NCBI GenBank assembly: GCA_026419785.1
Contig: JAODTK010005534.1
Coordinates: 372,001-436,000 of the forward strand
DNA from: Sclerodactyla briareus
Taxonomy: Eukaryota > Echinodermata > Holothuroidea > Dendrochirotida > Sclerodactylidae
Direction of reading: 5' to 3'
DNA length: 64,000 bases
Position numbers and translations under genes: made by a program. Under the pieces are notes generated by a model. That model was given only the letters and a program-made list of their open reading frames with translations, searched no databases and was not told the DNA's origin. Positions 32,560-43,879 of this stretch are shown here, piece after piece (the stretch's first letter is position 1; the number at the start of each line of letters is the position of its first letter).

Positions 32560-32890
32560 AATGTCAAACTTCACCTCTGGTGACCTTGACATCATCCCCT
32601 GTTTTCGGGACCAACTGAAGTCCACACTCCACCAAGTTTCTTGTGAATCCGAAAAAGTAAAAAAAATCGTAAATTTAGCAAATTTGACTTCCGGTGACCT
32701 CGAAATCTTGCCATGTGTTTATGTACGCGAACTAGTCCCACCCCCACCAAGTTTCGTGTATATCAGACAACCTTTTATTCCGCAATTTGACCTCCCTGTG
32801 CCCTGACTCATTGCAATGTTTTTTGGAACCATCCAGCGTTCTACACCCAACAAGTTTCTTTAATCAGTCGACAAACTTTTTGGGGGCGTA
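32560..32890 (-). repeat. ~110-bp tandem units, reverse sense
   Basis: CCACCAAGTTTC recurs at 32629 and 32744 with a third variant at 32847 (spacings 115 and 103). Each unit carries TTTGACYTCYGGTGACCT. This is the reverse complement sense of the AACTTGGTGG family at 15.2 and 22.2 kb. Confidence 0.65.
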
Positions 32891-33751
32891 AACCTGCAAT
32901 GTAGAGGGCAGCGGCAGTGGCCGTAGGGTCCGAACCCCCCCCCCACCCCCCCCAACTCCATGACCCAAGTGATCAATAATTTTTTTACACGCAAGAAACT
33001 ATTTTTTTGCAGTTCCTAGAGGTTTTTGGCAGCTTTTATTTAGCAATATTGGCAGCAGCAATGTGTCTAGGGCCATAAATTGTACTTATTTGCCATAGGG
33101 AGGGTGAGGCTTTTTATGCGGGCGCACTTCTCCTCACAACTCCTCTTGTTGGGTGTATCTATTCTTCTTCCTGCCTCGAATCCTCCCCGGATTCTGGGAG
33201 GTCAGTGTTCGTCGGAGTTCATGTGCGCGGTGGCCCAGGCGTGCGGTTTTGAGAAGGTTTTTCGTACTTCGTGATTCCCAGGTATGCTCAGTTGTGTTGT
33301 CAATTCTGGTGTGGTAGGCTCCTAGTGCGCCGTCACTACAGGTACCACTTGGCTTTCACGTTTCACGTTCTCTTATTTCGATTTTCAGGTCCTGGCACTT
33401 GTCGATCTTTTCCTCGTCCCCTCCCGTACTATTGTGTATCGGACGGGACGGCTACATCTACTATGGTCGCAGTTTTAAGTCTCGTTTGTTGACCGATTCC
33501 TCATGTCAGGTCTCTGCTGTTATACCCTGTCTGTTCTTATTTCGAAATCCCAGAGGATTTTGCCCCCTTTTGGCCCAAAAAAAGCTCTTCCACATGCTTT
33601 GGTTCGTGGAAGCCACTGTACTTTTTTGTGTGGGTATGTCGTAGTTCTGGCAAGATTTTCTGGTGGCAATGCATGCAGCTCCGTCCCTTATGCCTTTTCC
33701 AGGTACATGGATCCGGCCATTTTTCTGACATGCCCGTTGTTCGGGGCTTAC
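32891..33751. other. T-rich segment without a supported gene
   Basis: C runs at 32935-32952 are followed by a T-rich, G-containing tract to 33745. Several 70-110-codon plus-strand frames overlap here in different frames, rich in Cys, Phe and Leu, as expected from base composition. Retroelement origin was considered but no motif supports it. Confidence 0.3.
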
Positions 33752-33791
33752 ATATTATTATTATCATTATTTTATTATTATTATTATTATG

Positions 33792-33827
<36 letters not shown>

Positions 33828-33835
33828 TTTATTAC
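33752..33835 (+). repeat. ATT trinucleotide microsatellite
   Basis: Almost pure ATT repeats with a few interruptions (ATC, GATT). Polytyrosine and polyasparagine frames here are artefacts. Confidence 0.95.
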
Positions 33836-34655
33836 ATCTGATCGGTCCCGAAGGGCCGGACGAGATATTGTAGTCACTTTGACATTTCACCTATATTTAT
33901 TGTGTACTGGTTGCCATAGCACGGTTGCTAACCTTAACCATAGTGGTGGTTTGGGAATATCCCACTGAGGGGTACCATTGGTGGGGTACCCATGGGTGCC
34001 GGGTTATCCAGTCAATGAGGTGCATGATGTGGAATATTCCATTTGGAGTGCTGAACAAAGTGAAATTTTGCACACGCTTGAAGAGTCCTAAACACCTAGC
34101 TGCTGCTCTCAATTAGACGGAAACTATCAAAATTGGGGAATTTAGGCGGCAAAAGACAAAATTTGGGGCGATTTTCTCATTTTTAAAGTTTTTCATTCAC
34201 TATTTTTCATGCATTTTAAGATATTCCCTTATTCCAACAAGGTCAATTGCTGATATTTTCAAACTTTTAGCATATGTAAATGGTGCACAAATAACACCTT
34301 TTTTTTCCATGCACTCAGCCAAATTATCAATAATGCAATGTTCGGGGGGAAAATAGATTTTTTTCCAAATTTGAGAATTTCCTGAAATCTGTTCAATTTT
34401 TGGTATATTATAGAGATTAGTGGGGACTGAATGACTTCCAAATTTCGAATCGGTAACAAAGTATCAACAACGGGTTTTCCCCAACATTTCTGCTGTACAT
34501 TAACTAAAATTTCATGAAAATGAATATTCTTTGGGAAAATGGCTGTTTTCAGACATATTTTCATAAATTTTGTTCTTTTGCAACTCGCGAAAAGGTCCCC
34601 AGTAATAGTTCCACAATTTGCCGATGAGATCCTGCAACTCCGGGGGATTGCCCTC

Positions 34656-34657
<2 letters not shown>
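33836..34657. other. No gene recognised
   Basis: AT-rich. 33900-34110 has a compact palindromic cluster (GGGTACCATTGGTGGGGTACCC), probably an old repeat. A 101-codon minus-strand frame at 34259-34564 is dominated by Ile, Lys and Leu and looks like base-composition noise. Confidence 0.3.
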
Positions 34658-34698
<41 letters not shown>

Positions 34699-34833
34699 AT
34701 AATAATAATAATAATAATAAAATAATAATAATATATCATAATAATAATAAAATAATACTAATAATAATATAATATAATAATAATAATAATAATAATAAAA
34801 TGATAATATAATAATAATAATAATAATAATAAT
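34658..34833. repeat. ATT array meeting an AAT array head to head
   Basis: About 40 bp of ATT repeats switch directly to AAT repeats at 34697/34698 and continue, with small interruptions, to 34833. Because AAT is the reverse complement of ATT, the junction is a perfect inverted repeat able to fold into a long hairpin. Confidence 0.9.
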
Positions 34834-35104
34834 ACGGGAGGAAAAGGACGAAACCCAACAACAAAGCAAACAAATTCATAGGAACGTGAAAACCGGTAGG
34901 TTGGCGGTTACTACTCCTGAATTGTGGACTATACTGGAGCTAGGTATATGAGGTGTCTCGTTGTTCTTCTCCACATGTTTGCGTTGGGTCCGGTGTAAGC
35001 TGGGTGCCGGCCAAATTTGGCAGAGGGTAAAAAAAAAGGAGTAATGACACAGTTACTGTCCTGAACTATTAATTATTGAGGGGTAACTATTTTTATTATT
35101 ATTT

Positions 35105-35720
35105 TATCCTCAAGTTATTCATTCATTCATTTCGTGCATACAAATACAGGTATACAATGTACATGGGAACGTATATGTACAGTCATGCTATAGAAGCACA
35201 GTATGCTTATCGGATGCTACTAGCAACCCAAGTAGAAAAATCCTATTATGAATGCTAGTAACACGGAATGAGCTATTCTTGAGAACTTCCTTGAAGACGT
35301 GGGGCGAACGACTTAGCGCGGTTGCTTCTTTGGATGTCTTCCATAATTTACAGCATTAATTGTCTGTACTGAAGATTCCAATGGATATAGTTTGGCCCGG
35401 TGGCAGAGAAAAAATTTTTCTAGTACAAAGACTGGAGCATAAGTATCTGCGGGATTACGGAAGACTATTGGCAAATCGCTGTTGACAATATCACAAGATT
35501 TATTGTATTGAAATACACATCTTGAATTTGTGAATTTCTTCAACTTTGAGTATACCGTATACATACTGGTGAAAGAGCATTGGCTGGGAACGGTAATGCC
35601 AGATTGTCTTTGTCTTCAGGATTCTATTTTGCAAAATCTGCAGCTGTTTTGAGAAATGAAGAGCCATTTTTATAACTGTATATTTTGATACCATGGGCAA
35701 TTTAAGGTAAGACTAGAGTA
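35105..35720 (-). mobile_element. LINE 3' end: RT C-terminal remnant, 3' UTR and tail
   Basis: On the minus strand the frame 35700-35500 reads LQILQNRILKTKT, then GILKVEEIHKFKM. This is the pattern of the region just after the reverse-transcriptase palm in jockey/CR1-type LINEs (LQNRAIR...LGILKV.DLHK). The next frame (to 35313) continues with FFLCHRAKLYP after a frameshift. Downstream lies a 3' region ending in GAAATGAATGAATGAATAA near 35110, a typical LINE tail microsatellite. Inactive and truncated at the 5' side. Confidence 0.6.
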
Positions 35721-36699
35721 ATGAATGAAAGCCATATGGTAGAAATGAAGATCCCCGATAAGAGATGCCTGTGTATTTGACAAGGTTACTGCGAAGGTTC
35801 ATCCAATATAAGGTTTAAAGACCACTTAAATATTGTCAACGAGGAGCACGAGGTACCTAGTATGGTCCGTACGCAAATCTGCAAACCTTCAATGTCATGG
35901 CCTCGGGACAGGAATTCTCGTTAAACCCCCTTAGCTGGAATTGGGTTTAGGTGGTAGATGGATTTGAGCTTCAGTGGTGGCGGTCAAACCACCTTCTTAG
36001 TATCACTAAGGATTTGTTTTTTTTTTTTGTTTTTTTGCTTTAGAGCCCAGGTTACCGCGTCTTCTGTCATGGACGGAGACATCAGTGCGTCAGTTGGGCT
36101 AGTGCTATAGTTATAATTGTGAGGAGAAAGGGGGGGGGGGGGTATGGGGGGTTGGATTACATCTCTGGAGGGAAAAACAACACGTGAATTGGCAAGACCC
36201 CTCATAGGTCCCCCCACTGACTACTGTGATTAGAGGGAAGTAACGACACTGGTCGTTTTCCAAGCGGTGTTGTAACCTTTTGAAGGCTACCATTATACAG
36301 GTGTAACATGGCTGACACATAGCCTAGACGTTTTGTTATCAACTTTTACCCCCAGGTTACGAACCAAAGCAGACGTATTATGATTACGATTACCACAGTG
36401 GAAAGTGTCAAAGTGGGGTGTTCAACAGACTTAAAGACCATAAGGGGAGCCAATACTAATGAATCACTTTTGTCCTCGTTTAGTGCAGTTTGTTGGCAAC
36501 CATCCACGCTTTCACATCATTTACACATAATTCACCTTCGATTAAAAACAACACTCCTCCGCATCCATTGGTATCTTAGATCGAATACAGAGTAAAGTTG
36601 ATATCGTCCCGCGTCATATCAGGCCACCATCGAGTGGTGACTGCTTTTTCCTTGTTTTTTCTTCAGATCTCAGAGGAGATGCAGCGGATTCAAGGACAA
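35721..36699. other. No gene recognised
   Basis: Contains T runs at 36016-36036 and a G run at 36131-36141 followed by GGGG. No splice-flanked exon seen. Confidence 0.35.
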
Positions 36700-37045
36700 T
36701 GACCTTCCCCTGAGACAGCAGTTACGAAGCGCGAAACGGAACAAAATCCAAGCCATCAAAGTTGGGATCATCCCCCGAAAAAGAATCAACTACGAAAAGA
36801 ATCAACCCATCGAAAACGGAATCAAGAAGCCTTCAAAAGAAAGAATCAACCTTGAAAAGCGGAATCAGGCCTATTCCAACAAGACCGTACGTCAAGATGA
36901 GACTTCCCTGACCTCCACCTTACAGGATTTTCATGTATAAGGATAGCGTGCTCCTTTAAGTGTGATACATTCCGCGCAGTCCTGGTGCGTGGAGTGTAAC
37001 AAAATCATCAAGAATGGAATCAGACCATCAGGATTTGGAACGCAT
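36700..37045 (+). repeat. Left arm of a ~340-bp inverted repeat
   Basis: It pairs with the reverse complement of 39556-39887. Matching ordered words include AGGCTTGATTC-type AATCAA repeats (GAATCAACC), CCGTACGTCA, GTGCTCCTTTAAGTGTGATA, TCCGCGCAGTCCT and GGATTTGGAA. The AATCAA/TTGATT words are repeated about every 20-25 bases at 36770-36870. Confidence 0.8.
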
Positions 37046-37819
37046 CCCTGCGTAGTGGATTCCTTTGAAGGGTTATTTCTGAAGATGCACAGAATGCAAG
37101 CTCATTGGAACAGTTTTTTTGCCATGTTTTTCGGCCTAATAGCATTTTTTTTGGAGAAATGTCGGATTCTGCGAGGATCTGTTTTGTTTCTTATCCTCCT
37201 TGTCAATCCTATTTTAAAATGGTATTGGCAATATATAGTGGTTGTTGAATGTTTAAGGAGGGCGTGTATACGTCTATAGGGATCGATAATGTCCCCACAT
37301 GGCATCGGATCACACTCGGCGATTATGTATTTTGTGTCCCTTTCCTTCTGTTATTTGTTTTCAGGCGTGGCCCTGGAAGACATGCTCTTGGTAGCGCCTT
37401 TCTAACGTTTGTCTAGTTTAGCTCTATAAATGAAGGTCTCTGGAGTCCATAGTCGTTCTTTTTCTACATATGTCGGTGTTTATCTAACGCACAACAATTT
37501 TGTTGTAATATCTGTTGGTCGTTTAAGAATTCCGGCTATCAGGAAAAATGATATCTCGATGAGTTAAGTAAGAATAGTTTGTTGTTCAGGTCGAAAAAGT
37601 GTGTGTAGTTGTCTAGTTGAACCATTTCTGTTGGGTGTTGGAATAAATGGTAATTCAGGAAAATCTCTTGAAAAAAAAAACATTCGAGCTTGTTAACATG
37701 CAAACAAATATTCCATTCCAATTGGATTTATTCAGCGTGTACTGATAGTTCAATGAATTACGCCAGAAATTACAGACCCCATATATCCTACCATATTATT
37801 GATTTCATACCTGTATTCA
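37046..37819. other. Spacer of the inverted-repeat element, left part
   Basis: T-rich, without a supported exon. The frame crossing from the left arm reads SWCVECNKIIKNGIRPSGFG. The right arm can be read similarly (CAECDKFIKN), so the arms may once have been coding. Confidence 0.3.
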
Positions 37820-38164
37820 GGTCGTCCTAATCCAGAAAAGAGTACATCCTCAACATTCAAGGCCAAGTACTTGTTATCATTAACCACACCTTCCTTCCAC
37901 TTTCACTGCTTAAGTTGTACATCATGTATGGAAAGAATTCAGAAGATACAAGCAAAATCACGCGATGACGAAATGTATAACCCAAGTGAAGTCCATACAA
38001 TGTCTATAAGCCAGTATCGCAAACAAATTCACGGTGCACTGTCATTGGTGGCGAGGGGTGTGGGGGAAGCAGTTCCAGTTCCCCGACGGAGTGGTCAAGG
38101 ACAAAGATCAAAGATTTTTCGAGACTTCAACCCTACCCCCTATGTCAACCCTGCATTTTCCTAA
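37820..38164 (+). CDS. Candidate coding exon inside the inverted-repeat element
   Basis: After an acceptor CCTGTATTCAG at 37809-37819 there are about 114 codons to a stop at 38164. Landmarks are RPNPEKSTSSTFKAKYLL, FHCLSCTSCMERIQKIQAKS, SISQYRKQIHGALSLVARG and GQGQRSKIFRDFNPTPYV. Cys pairs suggest a small metal-binding knuckle. Codon choice is natural and low complexity is absent. Lying between long inverted arms, it may be a protein of that element. An intron-bearing host gene is the alternative. No known transposase motif was seen. Confidence 0.4.
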   Translation, partial: GRPNPEKSTSSTFKAKYLLSLTTPSFHFHCLSCTSCMERIQKIQAKSRDDEMYNPSEVHTMSISQYRKQIHGALSLVARGVGEAVPVPRRSGQGQRSKIFRDFNPTPYVNPAFS

Positions 38165-38860
38165 TGGTGTTTTTGTTTTGTATGTTGGTGTCAGGCAAAA
38201 CAGTGGAAGACTCTCGGGAAGGAGGTGCCCACTCCCAACATAATTGGACATTGATCCTTCCCGAACATGCCAAGGTATCCATAAGACCGTGTACAGCCTA
38301 TGAACGGTGTATAAGGTGGGTCGTAGGATGATAGGTAAGATGTATATCCTTTCCCCAAACCTAAAGATGGATTGTCCTCTGCTAGCGTCCATCGAAACAA
38401 GCGACGGCGAATTTTGCATGACGTACGACAAAATATCGTGATGGGGCATATATGTGAATTTGAAGCGATAACTTTCTTCACCTTATTATTATATCCTTTT
38501 ATTTGGACGAAAATTGCGTGAAAATACCATTTGGTTTCAATTCATCTAATTGCCGGGTGCAGTATATTGTTTGTACCATTACAAGATTCATTAGAATTGA
38601 CGAACAATCCCTCGTATGTCAAGAATACGATTAGATTGAGGCGGGGTGGCGCGCGAATTTTCACACGTAGATATACGAATTTTCACCAGGCCTTAGGGTT
38701 GGAATCATGATACTGTTGGGCAATCGGCGAAAAGGCAATGTGTAGTGTTCTATGTAATCGTCACTCCATCACATAATTGTTTCTGTTACAATGAGAGTCC
38801 AATTGGTCAGTACATACGTGTTGTTTACACGCTAACGAAATTTAATCAGTCATTCGTGTT
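38165..38860. other. Spacer, no gene assigned
   Basis: Minus-strand frames of 96-113 codons at 38108-38481 overlap each other in different frames and lack splice signals. Not called. Confidence 0.3.
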
Positions 38861-38869
38861 ATATACTGT

Positions 38870-39250
38870 TATCTTATTCTCTGACACCCTCTTCTTCGCA
38901 TCTGCCTGCATCCACCTCCACTACGTACACTCACTCCATTTTTACCTCTTCCGCACGCCCACTCTCATCCATCTCCCGTCCACCGTGACTCCTTTACACT
39001 CGCTATATTTACAACACTATCTCACACTCCCCTTTCAACCACCATACCACCCCCCCCCCCCCTTCTCCTCACATTCATCTCCTCCACTTCCTTCACAGTT
39101 TTTCTATTCGCACCGCACTCGATAACCCTCTCATCCCCTCCCCCCCTCTTTTACATTCACTGTATTAAACACACAACGTTTCCCACCCCCCCCCCCCTGT
39201 CTCATCTCTCTACCCTCTACCTCCTTCACACTCAATCTAAGCTAATTAAT
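38870..39250 (+). repeat. C- and T-rich strand-asymmetric tract
   Basis: The plus strand is dominated by CTC, CAC and C runs (for example 39050-39062 and 39187-39197), with almost no G. The 126-codon Pro/Ser/His frame at 38745-39125 follows from this composition and is not called as a gene. Confidence 0.7.
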
Positions 39251-39555
39251 GCTCCCCGCTCCTATATAGTCTAAAGGGAGCTAGAGCTACTGATTAAGGG
39301 GTGTAGTAATCCTCCTCCTGCCTCGCAGCACAATCCGCATTTTTCCCTAAAATGTGCTACTAGCAAATATGGCAAAAACTGCCCATGTTAGTGGGCATCA
39401 TATTTTGGGAAGAGGTACAACATAATCGACAAGGAATCATTACACATGGTTGGGGTCTTGCTTTCCCTTGACATTCGCTGCTGGCTTTGACAACCCTGTT
39501 TCTTTTTTTCTTCGGCACATTGATTCGTTGAACGCCCTGTGTTCTTTTTGGACGT

Positions 39556-39887
39556 ATGGATTCCAAATCCGGATGCCGATTCCAATTCTTGATGAATTTG
39601 TCACACTCCGCGCACTAGGACTGCGCGGAGTGTATCACACTTAACGGAGCACGGCTATACAATAAACTCCTGTTAAGGTGGCGTCAATGGAGTACCATAT
39701 GACGTACTTGTTTGGATAGGGCTGATACCGCTTTTCAATGGGTTGATTCTTTTCTTTGAAGGCTTGATTCGTTTTCGATGGATTCGTTTTTCGAATGGGG
39801 GTTGATTCTGTTTTTCCGATGGGTCGATTCAACTCTGATGGATTCTGTTACTTTCGCGGCTCCGTAGCAATGGCTGAGACGGCGGGA
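39556..39887 (-). repeat. Right arm of the ~340-bp inverted repeat
   Basis: Reverse complement of 36700-37045. It contains a 12-bp perfect hairpin at 39602-39633 (ACACTCCGCGCA, 7-base loop, TGCGCGGAGTGT). The left arm has the same hairpin with mismatches near 36968-36996. Confidence 0.8.
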
Positions 39888-40572
39888 GAAGTATGCACCG
39901 GCACTTATACGAAGAGCAGGGGAGGAGGACTTCCACACGATTCTTTTCCGCGATAATCTCTGCAATATACCCCTCTATCAAGCAATAAGGACAGAAAGTA
40001 ATGCCAGTATTTCGCAACAGCCCGTCTCTCTAAGTGTATGCGACAAACCCCAAATCAGCAGTATCTACTTCTTGTATATGGTTCAATTACCATGGTGATA
40101 ATATCAACATTAAGTGGGAGTGTGTTTAAAAAACCATTGTGCTCGAATGTGGTCTGTTGGATGTATCCTAACGGTGGGAGAGCACCAATATCTAATGTAG
40201 AGCAGGTACTGCAATTCCAAACCCCTTTTGACTGAGGGATTTCCGATGGCTGCCAAGCTTGCACAGGTATTTTATCCTTACATGGTATTCAGTATTTGAC
40301 ACGGAGTTTGCAAAGGGACCTGATTATACCCCAGAATAATTAGAAAATCCATTTGTCATACACTTCACCTTGAATGAAATCAATGGTCACTATACATTTG
40401 AATATGTGTAGCACAATTTTTGGTGGTATAACTTTCTCTGCAATAACCACTATTATGCAGTTTACTCTAACACGATAAAGCATTCATAGGTGGTGATCGA
40501 AATCGTTATGCTGTGAATCCGAGTCCTTGACACCCTATGGGATTGTGTGTATAATGTCACCTCCCTTTTGTA
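39888..40572. other. No gene recognised
   Basis: AT-rich region left of the large duplication. The duplication begins at the words CTCCCCCTCAAGGTTGACAA near 40573. Confidence 0.35.
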
Positions 40573-40925
40573 CCTCCCCCTCAAGGTTGACAACTCAATC
40601 CTTGTTATATATCAAGGTTTCGAAATTTCTCTTGCTAAGTCACCATTTTTGTTTTGAGTACTGATGGTTTTGGGTAAAATGTACTTCCCTCATGCTGCTA
40701 CAGTGGTGACATGGCCATGTCAGGTAACAAAGTGAGAGCTTGTTTGAGGTATTGTGTAGTGTGACTGGTGACATGAGGATGAATGGTGTAGAAAGGTAAC
40801 TACAAGTCCCTTGCTCACCATGTGGGCTGTCATAAGGAAGATACAGAAATATCATTCTTCCTCTTGCAGTCAAAGACCTTGTTCCTAATTTCGAAGTATA
40901 AGCTCGCGAACAAATTCTTTTGCAG

Positions 40926-41035
40926 AAGCAACGCTGGAGGCAGCATTTATGGCGATTCCTGGAATGTTCCAGCGAGAGCAATCACCGCGATCTTTCATTC
41001 CACCCTCTCAGTGCAGTAATATGCTTGAACTGTAG
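40926..41035 (+). CDS. Candidate terminal exon in block A
   Basis: The acceptor AAATTCTTTTGCAG is followed, in phase 1, by 36 codons to a stop: ATLEAAFMAIPGMFQREQ, then SPRSFIPPSQCSNMLEL. Block B (54888 onward) has the same acceptor and start, but one-base indels switch the frame to LNVSSESNHRDLHSPLSAVN. Which copy has the true frame cannot be told from sequence alone. The protein is unknown. Confidence 0.3.
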
Positions 41036-41069
41036 AGGATTGCCCAGCTATTCTGATGGCCAATTTATT

Positions 41070-42660
41070 GTCTCGCCTGAATGAAATCAGGAAGGGACTT
41101 AGTGGTCATTATGGCTAGTGTGTGCGTGTGTGTATGTTTTGTTATGTGGTGTCACACTCCTTTTAGCAGGATTCTCACAAACCGTGAGACCGAATATGAC
41201 GAAATTTCGTGTGTAGCACCGGGGTTGGGTGACACATCTGATTAGATTTTGGGTAGCAAAGTCATTATTATGTTGGTATTAGGCTTATTTTATGGTACTT
41301 TATTGTTTAAGGTCGGTTAGCAATATTACGCAAGAACCGTACCTGCTACAGTGTGTAGTTTGGCATGTAGGACCTGGATGACAGGTAGATGAATTGATTA
41401 GATTTTCAGCTAAATTTATGCTAATTAAGTGGTTAAGTTTGTCAGATTTCATGCACATTTTTCAAGTTTGTCGGATTTCATAAACTTGGGGAGAAGATGT
41501 GGATCCACCTTCATTCTGATCATTTGAAGGTACATCTGGGTCAGTAGGGTCATTGTATGGGTGCCTATTTGCATAATTTATTCCATTTCCAACTAGGTAA
41601 AATTTCCGCCAAACTCAGTATGTCATGGGTTCGTTAACATTTGTTAATCTGATGTGTTTGATGTTGGGGCATCATATAATAGCTTCTGTTTAGAAGATAA
41701 ATACCTGAGGAAAGAGTAACCATAGCTCCGTCACATTTTTACTATTTTACTGATGTTATAAGCTGCCATAGCAAACCCTCTCAACCTAACCAATTTGATT
41801 AGGTGATCAGACTACAAAATACTGTAACATTTTTCTTTCCCTCTTCTACCCGTGGGGGGGGGGGGTGCCAACGCCCCTCTTCCCCCTTATATATTTGTCC
41901 TGTAATTGCACCATTTTTACCAGTCATATGTGAAAATGGATGTTCGTTTGACATGAGATGGTTTGCTTCTCCTTGTCCCCTTACGGAGTTTCCGTTTTAA
42001 TAATTGGACTATGGGTAATTATATTATCTGACGATTTCAATGGCATTACATGGTCGGTCATTTTTTTTTTTCTTGGAGAATGGGGGTCTGGGCTTTCAGA
42101 GGTCCCCAGTTTAATTAGCGGAGAGTCAAGGTTCACTGAGGGTCGAAATTTTGTCTGATTTCCATGAAACATGGTAGATGTCTTCCATATTTGGTGCTGA
42201 CAATTTTAAGGATGGATCTGAGATCAATCTGAGGTTCATTGCAAGGTGTCACTGTTTTTGGGTGTGTTCCGAACTAGTTGTATTACTTTTTGGTCTGGCC
42301 GAACGAAATTCAGCGCCTGAATGAACTTCAGAAGAGACTTAGGGTCACTACTTTGGCATGTGTATGTTTGTTTGTGCCACACTTTCTTTTGGCAAAGGTA
42401 TTCTCCAGAACCGCATGGCAGATTGCGACAATATTTTGGATGTAGCACAACCGAGTTGGGTGGACTATTATCTGATTAATTTTGGGCTCTGAGGTCATTT
42501 AATGTGTCTAATTATTCTAATTTGCATATTTTATGCAATTTCCATTTTCAACAAAACTTGGTGATGTGTTCCACCTTTCAACCTGATCTTTTCAAAGTAC
42601 AGCTGGGGTCAATGAGAGGTCATTTTAGGCGCCTCATTGCATTTTTCATTCCAATTGGTC
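41070..42660 (+). repeat. Internal diverged repeats within block A
   Basis: Three segments (41165-41290, 41325-41420, 42390-42510) share ACCGT/ACCGCA, TGTAGCAC or TGTAG, TTGGGTG or CTGGATG, and ATCTGATTAGATTTTGGG words. Between them, at 41490-41590, 42155-42245 and 42555-42660, are segments with AACTTGG/AACATGG, CCACCTT and GGGGTCANTGAGAGGTCATT. So A itself contains two to three rounds of a composite unit. The same pattern is in block B. Confidence 0.6.
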
Positions 42661-42872
42661 CTGCATTAGCTAGTTGGTTTGTTTATCTAGTGAATAATAG
42701 AAACCACCAATCGCGAAACCAGGCGAGACCCTTTTTTGGCGATCGCCACCTTGGCTTGTAGGTAGGGAGGAAAATTGCTCTTGATAATGTCTCAGATAAT
42801 AAAACATAAAACACATACATTCACAGTATTTTCTTTTTATTTAGAGAATGTGTTTGCTGTTTGCTTCTACAG

Positions 42873-42943
42873 CTACTAGTCCAGACAGTGTGCACTTGAA
42901 AGTGATGCCCGCACCTCCTAAAAGAGTGAACAGTTTACGTTAG
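42873..42943 (+). CDS. Candidate terminal exon, 23 codons with stop
   Basis: The acceptor TTTGCTGTTTGCTTCTACAG precedes ACTAGTCCAG..., read in phase 1 as TSPDSVHLKVMPAPPKRVNS then LR and a stop. In block B (56797 onward) the same region reads TSPDSVHLKMDAATS and stops, after indels. A strong pyrimidine tract favours a real exon. It may share a gene with the exon at 40926, because both enter in phase 1, but it cannot follow that exon, which carries a stop. Confidence 0.3.
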
Positions 42944-43879
42944 TTGTGAATGCTGTTGACGTGGCAACCTCAAGCTCGATCCTTCACGCAGTCACTTTGT
43001 GGATGCAGCGACATTGGGGGAAATGCCGATTTGATTCAGACCTATGGACGGGTGGCACTATGGGGGACTGGGGGCATGGGAATTTTCCGCCCTCCCCATT
43101 CTGCCCCTCCCTAGTTTTGAAGGACACTATTGTGTATCGCATCGTATCGCCACCATGCACTGTCTAGGCGGAATCACATGGCAAATTCAAAATGAGCTAA
43201 GCTGCTATGTGGATTTTGGGACCGATTTAGTGTGAGTGTGAGTAACAATAATGCAAGTTGTAGAGGGGTGTTGCTTTGCTGGTGTTCAGAAAGAACAATG
43301 TGCACAATACATTGCCTACCCATGTGCGATAGCAGATAGGTAAATACAGTATTTGAAAGCAGATGTGCGAGAAGTGTGATTTCTTAGTGTAAGAGCGTAC
43401 ACAAGACTCCGCCACAGTACACATGGTATACATGGTCAATGAATGACTCGTGACCAACGATTGCCTGGTTGATCTTGGGATCATTTTCCTGGAAAATTAA
43501 AATTCATTAAAAAACTCCTCAATTTGGCACTGTGTGAAAAACAATTGTTGATACTGTGTTTGCACAGAAAAGGCAATTCTGCATAATTCAAGTTGACTTC
43601 TGAGCGTGAAAATGTGTGTAGGTAACCACGAAGCCCCGCCCGTGTCTATTATGATAATTTTAGTATGTAATATTCTTAATACTGTCTGCATGAGTGGATA
43701 TGCTGTAATTATTATTCCACCAAGTTTTACAGATCATTTGTCAAATTTTCTACGTTACGCGGTAACTTCGTTTACTGCAAAGCCGGAAATAATCGCTGTA
43801 ACTGTGGAATATTTTGACCCGTTGTGCAAAAACATTGACCACACAACTGAACTGCCTTATTATTAGGTTGCCAATCACC

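Noticed and set aside
33503-33890. 112- and 117-codon frames on both strands
   Set aside because: Both run through the ATT microsatellite and owe their length to poly-Tyr or poly-Asn. No splice signals.
34259-34564. 101-codon minus-strand frame
   Set aside because: AT-rich composition, Ile/Lys/Leu bias, no splice sites and no domain.
36962-37279. 105-codon frame starting in the left inverted arm
   Set aside because: The second half is Phe-, Leu- and Ile-rich from T-rich sequence. Only the CVECNKIIKN part has a counterpart in the other arm, so I describe it within the repeat instead.
38745-39125. 126-codon plus-strand frame rich in Pro, Ser and His
   Set aside because: It follows a C- and T-rich strand-asymmetric tract. 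Composition alone explains the open frame.
40696-40780. Exon GDMAMSG.../GDIAVQV... after GCTGCTACAG in blocks A and B
   Set aside because: The two copies disagree in frame and donor, so no consistent reading could be chosen.
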